In this document: in pieces, positions 1-11,855 of the stretch
Layout of the letters: every line of letters starts with the position of its first letter
Numbering within the stretch: the stretch's first letter is position 1
NCBI GenBank assembly: GCA_025890175.1
Contig: JANPYM010000001.1
Coordinates: 4,846,378-4,910,377, forward strand
Direction of reading: 5' to 3'
Source of the DNA: Ciborinia camelliae
Lineage: Eukaryota > Ascomycota > Leotiomycetes > Helotiales > Sclerotiniaceae
DNA: 64,000 nucleotides
Notes under the pieces: generated by a model
Database searches by the model: none
The model's input: only the letters and a program-made list of their open reading frames with translations
Told to the model about the DNA's origin: nothing
Translations under genes and position numbers: made by a program

Positions 1-1260
1 AAAAAAAAAAAAAAAAAAAAAAATTTAAAATTACTAAACTTAATTAAATTTGAAATATTAATAAATATAATAAATTATCAATATATAACTTTTAAATTTA
101 TAAAATTATAAATATTTATTTATAACGAATTTTTAAATATTATATTAATATTTCAAATTAAATATAAATTATAATAAAATGTTTATTATTAAAAACAATT
201 AAAAAATATAATATTTTTATTATAATATATTTTAATATAAAAAATAAAATTATATTTATTATTATTATATAAATTGCTTTACAACATATATTAAAAATTG
301 ATATATTTCTTTAAAAATATTAAATCTATAATTTTTTTATAAAGAACATTTATATTAAAAAATAATAAAATAAATTAATTAAAAAATAAATAAATTAATA
401 AATAAAATTATTTAATATTTTTAATAATAAAAATTAATTTTAAAATATAAAAAAAGATTAAATTACTTTAAAATTTTTATTTATATTTATTATACAACAT
501 TATATTAATTATTTTATTAAAATTTATAATATTTATTATATTTATAAACAATTATTTTAAATTTATTATTTTTTTATTAATAAATTTAATAATTTATATT
601 ATTATATAATTATAAGAAATTATATAATAAAACAAGAATATCCCAATTTTCTATATAAATTTATAAATAAATTTAAAAAAAAACTTGAAACCTATAATTT
701 TAATTTATATTAAATTAAAAAGTAAACAAATTTTTATAAATCAATTTTTGAAGATAAAGGATTTTAATCTAAATATATTTGTTTTCTTTTTAAACTATAT
801 TAATTATATATAAAAGTATATTAATATCTTTATAAAAAACTACAAAAATATAATTTTATTAAAATATAATCCTTACAAAATATATATAAATAGATTAAAC
901 AAATATAATAAGAAAAGGCTACTGATTTAAAAATATATAAAAAAACAGAAATACTAGATGTACAAAAGAGAAAAACAATTAAATAAAGATATAATAGAAA
1001 AAGAGAAAATATTTTTAATCTTAAAAAATATATAAATAAAATATTAGAATTTAGTTTAAAAGAAAAAGATAATATTAATAAAAATAAGAATAATAAAAAT
1101 AATAAAATCTTTTTGAATTTAAAGTGAATTAAGTATTTTTATATTATAGTTTTTTTAATCTTTATAAATAATATCAATAAAATAAATAAAATAAATAATA
1201 TAAATAGTAAAGTAGTATAAGTAGTAAAAATTATAAAAATTATAAAAGTGAAAAAAGTGA
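1..1260. repeat. extreme AT-rich block
   Basis: The sequence is nearly only A and T from the first base, opening with a run of 23 A, and no reading frame of interest survives. Composition switches abruptly to ordinary fungal DNA near 1262-1300. In ascomycetes such blocks are usually RIP-degraded repeats, centromeric or subtelomeric isochores. I see no recognisable transposon domain or telomere repeat. The opening poly-A may mark a contig edge. Confidence 0.8.
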
Positions 1261-4200
1261 AAAAAGTGAAAAAAGCGATGTGATATTAACCTACTACATG
1301 GCTGACCGTAAATCTGATGCTATCTGATGCTATTTGTGCAAAGATAAAACCTTCCTATCCAAAATCCCTTCACTGTCATTTAATGACTCGATATATCGTC
1401 CCTTGTTCTTTCATTCTTTCTTCATTGTCACTTATTATCACTTACCGAATCTCAGAAGTTTAGAACCTTAAGACGAGATTAAAGCCATGCCCCAAACGTT
1501 GTTCCTGAATGGCCGATCCTGCTAGGGTGAAAGACAGAAAATCCAGCAAGGTCTAGAGTCCCCCTGTCGGGTAGTAGACGTTGTTTTTTTGAATACCTGC
1601 TATTCGATTTCTTTGGATCAAGAGCTCCTCTTAAATATTCCATCTCTCGAAGATTAATTCACTCTTAGAATTCTTACTCCATAACCCTTTACGCGTTGAG
1701 CATCTTTCCAAATACAGAATTCTATTCCATTCTTCCGGGAATAGTTAATTATTCTCTCCAAACGATTCTATCCTTAAAGATCTATAAATTCAATTGGAAT
1801 TTCTGTTTTCCTCGGTATGTGAATGAAGTAGACAAATTCTGATTTCAGCTGAGGAGTATTACATTCTATATAAATAACTTAAGGCTGTAATGTTGACTCC
1901 CTCGCACTGCATCTAAAGCAGAATTTGAATTTTTTCGTAGTATTATACTATTGGCCAAACTACTCGATATTTCGCTGTCACTTGTTCATTATTAACTTTG
2001 TCGTTTGTTCTATCCATATTTACATCCACTATCGTTTTTCTTTCGTACTTCCATCATCCGAAAGTATCGAGATTCAAAGAGCTAGAAATGAATACCTTAC
2101 AGGAAGATCGCCCAGAAATACAACTTGGAATTGCATATAGAGGAAAGCCTAGAGGTGATTTCTTCATGAGTCCCGGATGAAATTGTTATTTAATTAACTG
2201 GGCTCTGGTATACCGTTCAAATTGTGAGAATGGGAAGGCCTTTTTTTATATTGGAGGTATGGTATGGACTTGCGGGAGAAGTGGGGGTAGAGGGGTATAG
2301 AGGGGTATTGGGATATGAATATGATTATTCACTGAATTACATCATTTATTCACGCGTCTCAATGATCATTCATGACTGCATCAATAGTACACCCTTCAAC
2401 CACCAGTTCCGTGGGATTTATAAGTAAACCATCACAAGCTACAAAATGAAGTGGCATTCAGCCCATTACAACAACTCCGTACATGCATGCAAGTTTCGGC
2501 TTGCCAACGTATAGACTAAGGCAATGTCGCAGCTATGAAGTAATAGATGGCCCAACTCACCTAACGGCGTGGACGCACAAGGAGCACCGCATCAGGTGGA
2601 TAAACGAGCTGGAGCTGATTGCAATGCGCAAATGTAAAAAACCACAGATATTGAACTAGGTAGCTGGGGACCACGAATGATAGCACTTTTGGAGGAGTTC
2701 GGTGATGTGAGGTACTTGAATTATTTGATGGATTACAGGATCATTGTTTCGACTTGATTTTGTTGCGGTGAATTCTGCTAGACTTGAATACTTTGCTATT
2801 GCATATAATTAAGCCCTTTTTATTAAATTTTTGAAATACACCAATATCTTTGAGGTTAAAAATACAGTCTAGGGGAGAGTGATCTGGAGATGTATCTGAT
2901 GAAAATTCTTGGATAGAATAGATCAATTGAACTTTTAAAGTTCATTGTCGTTTAATATGTTTATGTTATTGTTGCGCATTATAATAACTAGATAGTCATT
3001 GTCATCACTCAAAACCCTCATCACTTTTAGGATCAAACACTCAAGGCGAAGGATTAAAAATAAACATATACACAATAGAACACATATTATGCTCCCTAAT
3101 CTATCGATTGATGGCTTCAAATCCAGGATAGATCTTCCCTCTATCTCGGTATACGCGATATCATGGGTTGCAACCTGCAGTCAGAGTTCTGGTGAAGGGA
3201 TATTAAATACCCATAGGAGAGGTTTGATTCAAGTTCGATCCATCATTATGATCTAATGTATTATGGGCTGATCTGATGCGAATAGTGAATAATTTCATTC
3301 CCTGGAGTTCGATTTCAGGAGTGCGAGAGATACTAGTTGGAGCATGGGTTGAAGTCGCCAGCAATACTACTTTCTTTGGGCATAAGAAGGTATATTGCCA
3401 AAGAGTGCCGTTGAAGGTGCGAAGTTTCTGTATGATATCGGAGGCTCTTAAATATGTTGGAGCTGATCATAATGGGATTCTGTTCGGTATATTTGACTCC
3501 GTCTAATCTCATGTAATAGGTGAGAGTTAGCAGTCCATATGAGGCAAAGCGCGTTGATGGCTCTCCGAAGCTGTAATGGATTTGAATAAACGCCAAATCT
3601 GCAATGCTTTTTGTGGAATATAAATAGATGAGCTGTCATCGGAAAATAAAAGTTTCTTTTAAATAGTCGGTAGTACTAGAATCGCTAGCATTTCCAGTTC
3701 GCAGCATTACACACATCGAACCAGCGTAGATACTCATGAAATACCGCTTTCTCAGTCCGCAAAATTCTAATACTCCAGAATTCATCGAAGTTAGGGGTTG
3801 ACAAACTCATTTACATTGTCACATTCAAGAATATTCAACAATGATATATTTTTCCCCGTTTCTTGTTGTCGTCCATCGAGTTATTTCATCTAAAACTTGG
3901 GAGAATGACTTTCAGTAGTTTACTTTTATCAATGACCCAATTGAAGTATCACTCGAACAAGAGAAACTTTTCGAGAGGGAAAAGTGCTGCAGCGTATCAA
4001 CTCCATCTTCTTCGTATTTCCATTTTCTGTTTTGTGTGATATGAGCTTTTGTGAATCAAGAATTGAAACCTTTATAAGCAAGTAATGGCAAGGTTTGGAG
4101 CTAGGAGAAGTCTGTCACCTGGTGGGTGACAGAAGTGCAGTGGGTTTTCATTCACTAAAATTTCGATGTAGTGAAGTTATTTGGAGGGGTAAGTATGGCA

Positions 4201-6277
4201 TTATGGCAAGTCCCACTTTTTCAATGTGGATGAAGAGCTATAAAAGCTTGCAGATATCAATGTTAGAGCTGCAATACTTTCTGAATATCCAAGACCGTAC
4301 TATCAACGGATGTGAACACTCTATCCAACTCTGTGCTGAGCTATCTATAGTTACTGTCTCTCCTGTTGAGTTATTGTTATTGTCAATATAATTCTTTAGT
4401 TGTCTGTTATTAACATACTCAATGATTTTGAAATAGAGAAAGGTTTTCACTACATGGTCTAGTTGCTTTGGAGAGCTACAACTAATATAAGTAGTATGGC
4501 AAATTTTGTGCTGAATAGCACAACTTTCTCCGAATAATAATCTTGTCCTTGCGTCTTTTTATCGTGACTTTTTGACCATGACGTCTGATAGATGAAAAAG
4601 TGGTCATTTTTATATTGACATATGACAGCTGAAAGCTCTGGTAGAACGCAGGAAGGTAGTTTACTGGATTTTGCATGTGACACATCATGTTAATGGTGCC
4701 TGGAATACCCCCCAGGCTCCATATCTTAGTGATTATAAACCGATGAATCTTCCTATATATATGTTGAGTTGGTTTAGTTCCTTTTATCTAGATAGACTTA
4801 GGACCAAGATGCCATTGCAGAACGTATGTTTTTCTTGCAGTTCCCCCGTTGCGCAGACTAATACGATTGGAAAACTTAACTTCACTCATACGAAACGGAA
4901 TATTTTCATATAGGTTACTTCGTATCGTCTCAAGTCATGCTATTTTCGTGTATGACAACAGAAGATGACAAAATGTTTTCTTAAGATTGGTGTTGTCGTT
5001 TTTGTGCGAACCCTCAATTAGAATGAGATCATTGCTATCGTCTGATTTTTTGTTGCGCACACCAAACTGAGGAAGAATAATACTTTTTGAGGATGTATAT
5101 TGTACGATGATTCCTGGAGTTGGCTGTCAAAGTCTTTCAAAGGCTGCGGTTATTGCGCTTGCAGGCAAGATTTGAGGATTTTTCATGTACAAGTTACTGA
5201 AATCTTCAACGATTCCCTACGGTAAGGATTAAATAATACCTAGGTGGTAGCCTACTTGATTAGAGGAGATTCACCAGTTTTGGTCATTTGGGGAAGAGCT
5301 TCACATTTGCTAAACTACAAGTGGCAAAGTCACCAGGTACGCCACCATATTTATCTTTATTCGGAATTATCCAAAAACTTTAGTCTCTTCTGATATACTT
5401 TTATTGATAACTTTCCATGATCATCTTACAATTCGGTCTATCGGTGGTCTATCTCATATCCAAAGATAGGGGGAAAAATTGTAAGATGCAGAGATTCCCA
5501 GCAAACCCTCCTATCAAACGTGGTAGAAACACCCAGATCTGTGCCCAGATCTCTGGGAATAAAATCACACTAGTTTGGATATACAGAAGCAAAGTCTAGA
5601 ATCTAAAGACTTACATCTCATGCACATTCAATCGGGGTTTACCCAGTAAGTCACGGAAATCGGGGTCCACAATGGTGGATATTTTGATACAGCTGGATTC
5701 CTCATTTTCATATCAGGGCTGAGATGTGGAGGTACCGATAACCAGGGTGAGTTATGTTCTAGATCTTCTGATATTTTGCGATTTTTCACAATGTATCAGG
5801 GGAATTCCATCAAGCTGGGAGCTGCTGGCTGTGCCGAGCCGTTGATAACCTCGATATTCTACACGTGTCTCGGCAAAAAGAAGTCACAGCCCCTGAAAAG
5901 CACGAAGAATTCATCCAGATTCTAGAAAATTCATCATGTGCATTCCGGGCCGGTGGTAACCTCGAGTTCTGCCGCAACTCCACATTCCTCGAATAAACTT
6001 CCAGGAATCGAGACTCATATGACCCGAGGAATCCCTTTCGGTTTTCTCCGTTGGAATGTATGAAGGGGACTTTTGAATCTTGGCTGTATCGGCTGTGGGA
6101 AACAAGAGTTTGGATGGAATGTGTAAAGCTTTCTGGGCAAGGGAGAATGGGGGGTGAAGGCTATATATCTGGGGGGTTTCCTCGCATAATCTGGTAGAAA
6201 AGCACATCATTAAGATCTGATACAATTCTCATACACAAACTTAACTTTCACAAGCTTCAATAACCGAAACATCAAAA
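1261..6277. other. gene-poor intergenic stretch
   Basis: About 5 kb with normal base composition but only short open frames (under about 105 codons) on both strands, none with a recognisable domain or convincing splice pattern. It contains one copy of the TACCTAGGT motif (5237-5245). I see no RNA gene. Confidence 0.5.
6162..6168 (+). promoter_or_regulatory. TATA-like box of the secreted-protein gene
   Basis: TATATAT lies about 110 bases upstream of the start codon at 6278, a usual distance for a fungal TATA box plus short leader. The leader ends in a purine-rich context (CATCAAAA before ATG), favourable for initiation. Confidence 0.45.
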
Positions 6278-6667
6278 ATGCAATTTCTCTACCAAACCAT
6301 CCTTGCCGCAGGATTCCTCGCCGGCGCCGTCTTCTCAGTGCCAAGCCCTCAGGCCCCAGTTAACGGTGGCAGTGGTGGTGTTCAAGGAAATGTCAGTATC
6401 TTGCTTCATTTCCCTAATAAAACACAGTAACTAACCAGAATACAGTGCAACTTCTTCTGCTGTGAATTTAATCCCGGTACCGGCGGTACACTCTGCAGAA
6501 ACAACACGGCAACTACCACAGGAGGGACAAATCCATACTCGGCCGATTGCTCAACAATGCCCATAGGAAATCATCCCAATGGTGATGGAAAGGCTCAGCC
6601 GGTTTGTTGCGCGAACCCCAATTGCAAAGATCAACCGGGATGGAAACAACCGGTTTTGAATCAGTAA
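6278..6667 (+). CDS. small secreted cysteine-rich protein, hydrophobin-like cysteine order
   Basis: Two exons, 6278-6391 and 6446-6667, join across a 54-base GT-AG intron to give 111 residues. The first 20 or so are a clear signal peptide (MQFLYQTILAAGFLAGA, then VPSPQAP). The mature part is rich in Gly, Asn, Thr and Pro and has eight cysteines in the order C-CC-C-C-CC-C (CNFFCC, LCRN, DCST, VCCANPNC). That order is the hydrophobin pattern, but the gap between the first and second cysteine is only three residues and the loops are hydrophilic, so it is not a typical class I or II hydrophobin. It may be a surface or effector-type small secreted protein. A TATA-like box precedes it and no neighbour lies within 5 kb. 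Function unknown; the coding call itself is strong. Confidence 0.75.
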
Positions 6668-9600
6668 AGGACTTGGGGGATTGGGGTGGTGAGGGGTTAG
6701 GGGTTGCCTGGTGGATATGGAGTTGGGATGGGGGTTGGGATTGGAGTTGGAGTTGGCAGGAAAGACAGGGAGAGATTTGAGATTTCGTTCTCTGGAACAT
6801 TCTATGATGGCGTATTCGATGGCAAAAAGGAGCTATAAAAGGCCTTGGAGTTTCAAGTTTGCTTATTAGACGCAATTTGACATCGCAGAGTATACTATAT
6901 ACTGCTGGCTTACGATGGGCATCGCAAAGCCTCCAGGAGGGTCGTAAAGAATCCCTTACTGCCGGGAATATGTCAAGTGGATAAAAAAAGTATACGGTGG
7001 CACAATTGTTTTTTTCCTTCAGATGGTTTAGTTTTCGGATTCTCGTTGGCAGCGTTGTAACTTCATGAAGCTTTGATATCTTTCACTTAGTTAGCAAAAA
7101 AAAAAACAGTACACACATCAATAAAATCATGGAATTCACTTATATTTCATGCACGTTTCTTACATCACACTTCTGGGTGAAGAAATCTGTCCGGAGTTGA
7201 GCACACTAATCCCCGATGGCCTAGCAATCCAGATGAAACTTCATATCTGCTTGACCACTGACATATAAACCTCAGTAAACACCATTATCCCAGCTCAAAA
7301 GTCTAACAGTCAGGGCACTTGGCTTTGTTAAGCACAAAACCCCTCTCAGAAAAACAAACATGTCGGAACCAATGAGACATCATGCCATTCTGGAAACAAA
7401 TTGTGAATTTTCTTCATGAAAGAACTTTGGGTGAATTATCTCCTAGCTTCGAAGATCACTTTTCTTATAGCTGCATAAAAGATGGCTGGCTGTGGGACTG
7501 AGGAAGAGGATATCGGGAAAATTCCACCATGGTGACATCAGGTTTGAGACGCTGGAAGAACTCACATATGTGTGAGGAAGAAAGTATTTATTATCAAGCG
7601 TGGAAATCAGGGAGACAGAAACCGGAAACGACAATTTTCATCTGTTTTCTCTATTTTTACAGCCCCTAGATATCATTTGTTGTCGTTTTATCAGCTGTTT
7701 CATACAAAATATAATGACAACAAAAGATTTTGCAAGTTTATGATAATATAATCCCCAAGATTATACGTACCAAATTGAGGCACGAATTATGATCATACTG
7801 GAGAAGAAAGTAGTTACATCATCGAAAAGTAAGTTATCGGCTTGATTTGCCTGGTATTCTTCTGAAACTTCTAGAATACTGGAATACATATCAAATATCT
7901 GCGATTTAATACTTCTTGGGATTTTCCTTGGTTGAATTGCTTCAGAAAATATCATGCTTATTCACCTAGAATGGAGTTGCTAGTTCCACCTCGAAGATGA
8001 GTGAATTGCTGATTTTGGCAAGTGACAAGATATAGAAATAGATCAGAGAGCTTTCCTTTTCCTAGTGAAATCGTATGATTCACAGCATATTTCCCCCGCG
8101 GAACAAGGCCACGAAACGGATTATGAGAGCCATGCTGATGGTTATTAAATGCAATCGGGGAGACCCTTGGATGTGCTTCCCTTGAATCCAGTGAGCGTCA
8201 AAGCCAAAGTCTCAAAAAGGCTTTCGGAAATTCATATACAAAACAAGACTTATCTCTGAGTTTGGCTACTTCTAAACTTACACTCTGTTGCTACTATCAT
8301 CTCATTGTCTTCGAGTGAAGGTTTGGTTCAATGACAGAAACTCCGTGACAGTGGCTTTCAAAGGAGCCGCCGCGCAGGTGTGTAATTTCTTTGGATGTTC
8401 CAATACTATCCTAGTTTTGGAGAATAATATAGTGATGTAACAAATTCACTCACCCAGTGTCTCCTTCAAGAGATCTGGCATCTTAATCGAAGCTATGTTA
8501 ATGAAAGTTCAGAACTGGGCTGGTCGAAGAGTTTTTATACACCCCACCAGATTTTTGCGTTACAAATTCGGGGCGCAGGCGAGGTTGGATCCTGAAAAGA
8601 ATTGACCTCGGGACTTTCAAGCGCAGTTACAGTTCGTCAGTCTATAAAAGACATGTTCCGATGGAATCACCACAAAGACACTGCAGCCATGCCATGCAGA
8701 AATCTGGTTCTATGGGTGTGTTCCTGTGGTGTGCCAATCAACGATCAGTGATTTGGAGCTTGGAGATTCTTGATCTCGTCCGACATTATGAGCTACACAA
8801 CCATGAAGTCGTGTTTCGTCATTCATTTCTTGTATCAAGGACGATAATAGAGCCGTACCAACTGTACGCTTCTCGGCAACGTGATTCTGCATTGAAACCG
8901 TGACAACGGTACTCACCCAACAATAAAACTTGGTACTCATTCACTATTACCCATGAAGAAATTCGAAGGAATATATGCCCAAGAATCGGTAACAAAAGAT
9001 GGACATCGCAATTAAATCAATCATGTATGCCGTTGAGGGGATTCTGCATAAAGGTCTAATCGTTTTTGTGCGAAGGCTTGGGTTGCAAGAAGTTAGGCCT
9101 AGGTAGCTGCTGTAGCGCAATTTATACATCGCTGTTGGCGAGGGATTTCATGTGATGAGCAATTCCCTGGCTTGTGGTTCATTCTAACTACTTTGAGCTC
9201 TAATTGCAGTAGGAGTAAGTGTATTCATTAGGTTTATGATATTTTTACATGCGTTGAAAGGGTATGAATTTTTGAGGCCCAAAAGACGATTCACGAAATG
9301 ATCAAAGCAATATTAGGATCGCTGCCAACTGCTATTTATTGGTTACAAGCAAGCAATATCTCAAATAACATCACAAATTTGAAGGGCACTGGCATGTTCC
9401 TCGGTTTCAAGAATACGAGTGTTCGGATCACTAACGTTTCCATCCATCTCCTAAATTTTTGTTGACTTCAAAAACATCACTAGGTTTCATTGTCGATTAT
9501 CCATCCATACCGCCACAAATCTTTGGACCTAGAAAGATCGATCTATCATGAATGTATTATCTCAAGGCACAGATCCGGATAAATGACCAGTTTTCTAGTA

Positions 9601-11855
9601 GATCCACGGCCCCCCTAACTGCATCATATAACCGTAGCGGATTGATTGATGTAATGCAAATATCAAAGCAAGATTTCTTTATACTCACGAGATACAGGAG
9701 ACTGGAATAAAGTGATAGGCTCGATTATTCACCGTCGTTATAGTCAAATCTATAAACATCTCAACCACATTCTGATAAAACTTCCTGAACCTTCGCCTAT
9801 AAAAGAGGTACCCTTTTTGACTTCAGAATTTATACAGAGAGCTTCCTAGGTACAATTCATTTCTGGATAGGTTCGGAAATTTCCATGCTAACCGCATCGC
9901 GGGGTTGCAGTGGCACTTTAATGATCCTAAAAGCACATCTCTTTCTATATCTAACTGTTATAGAAGAGTTTTTGTTCAAGTGAATGGGTTATTTACTACC
10001 ACAACCCTTTTATTTGCTACCGTGATTTGATACAACTTCTATCATCAGATATAGGATGCAATATTCCACAACATCTCCGGGGCTTTTGGGTTACAAGCCC
10101 TAGTACCACTAGGTTAGTACGAGCAGGCAAGTTATTTCAAAGACCAAGCACTCAGACTAACAACCCAAGGCATTCGAAATAATGTAATTATATTGCTGCC
10201 ATAAAGAAAATAATGGTCGTTTGAAGTGAATTCGAACAGCCCAACTCCTTTTCCAGTACTGCACGCCCCACTTAAACTATCCGAGCAATCACGAGACCAG
10301 TTCGTTACGCACCCAAAAGTTTCGGAAGGAAGGAAAGAAAGGCTCATGAAGGTTTCCCAGAAACTACCCCTAATATAAAAACAACTCGATCTTCCCTCTC
10401 TCATTAAAATCCAGACTTAATAAATACAGAGTTGAATATAATATTATGGTGGTGCGCCAGAGTGGCCAAACACCTCCAGCTGCCATTGGCCCATTGATAA
10501 TTTTGACGCCTTTGTTCTTAATACCATTCACTTGATGAGCATAATAATCTCGAAGTCATTCATGATCTTGCTATCACTTTTTGTTGGTATAAATTACTTC
10601 TATATACACTAGCTCGATAGTCACTACAACAATACAATATGTTCAACACTTTTTGTTATTGCTGGTGAGTTGACCAGTTATTGTCACAAGTACTTCAATA
10701 TCGACACAAGGAAAATCGCGATAACTTCCATGCTGGGTTGGGTATTGAACCAACAGGCAAAATATATTAGAATCTTAAGACCTGTTTTCTCGAGTAGTGA
10801 CACTCATCATTTAGGAGAAAAGAAAGGTGTTAGAATTTGTAACATCAATTCATACTCCTGGATAGAGAATAAGAAACATAAATGCGTTTTGGTATATTTA
10901 TTGGATTGCTTCGATCACAATATATATTCACTCCGATTCGTATCAAATTTGAGAGAAAGGAGGCATAACAAGTTCCCAAAGAACTGCAAATTTTATTTGA
11001 AAACATGAAATCAAAAAGGAAAAACAATACACATCATTTGAGTGAAACAAAAAAGTAGAACAAAACTCCAGCGGACCAGAAAGCCAATTCAAATAATACA
11101 GGGGAACTTTGATATAGAAAACGCCATTTTTCCCTTTTCCAATTCCTTCAAAGATTCATTGGATTTCTTTTCTTTTAATCCACACAACAAAAGTCCACCA
11201 GTCGCAGTTTCAGTGATGTAGTCATCACGCTCAAGAAACCCCCAAAGACACTATGCTGGATTCAATTCCTTTATTTTTTGCCTGCTTTGGCGATACTATA
11301 TGGGTGGGTGTTAACAATATGAGGAAAACAAGGGAAGGGACCATTATAGCAGTGAGAACCGTGGAGAAAAGAAAGGGGAACCAACGCGATATTTGTGGAA
11401 TTGGCTATGAAAGTAGAATTTAATGATGGAATGATACTCAGAATACTTTTATCGGCGATTTGGAGTTTTGGATTGGCTAGTCCTTGATTGAGTGTGCCGA
11501 GAAAGAAGATAGTGGTGAGAGCTGTGTTGCAAATTTTGATGGGTCGATATATCGATGTGATTGGAGATGTCCAAGTGTATTAATGCCGATGTGTTTGCTC
11601 ATATTGAGATGATGTAATGGTGCTGAGGTGGCGAGAAAGTTGATTCCCAAGGGCAGGAAGAAGCTGAGCATGTGAATTGGACCTAGCTATTCATCCTGCC
11701 CAGATAGTCGGTGGCATCGTTGTTAGATACTGGATTTTATTCATTTCGTCCGGAAACTAATAACATCTATAGTGTCTATAGTCCAGTCCATATTGTTGTT
11801 GTTGATTTGATGAAATGCCTTGTCTTGCTCAACAACGAACATTCTACCAATCAGG
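6668..11855. other. gene-poor intergenic stretch
   Basis: About 5.2 kb of non-repetitive sequence with only short, domain-free open frames. The longest are a 112-codon plus frame at 10670-11008 and a 120-codon antisense frame over the preceding gene, both with biased, unconvincing composition. A CCTAGGTA motif occurs at 9098-9105. Nothing else is supported. Confidence 0.5.

Noticed and set aside
1..1260. Possible mitochondrial DNA
   Set aside because: No mitochondrial gene, rRNA or tRNA is visible and the block passes without a break into nuclear-type sequence.
6513..6875. 120-codon minus frame
   Set aside because: It is antisense to the second exon of the secreted-protein gene and Pro/Gln/Ser-biased, so it is a shadow.
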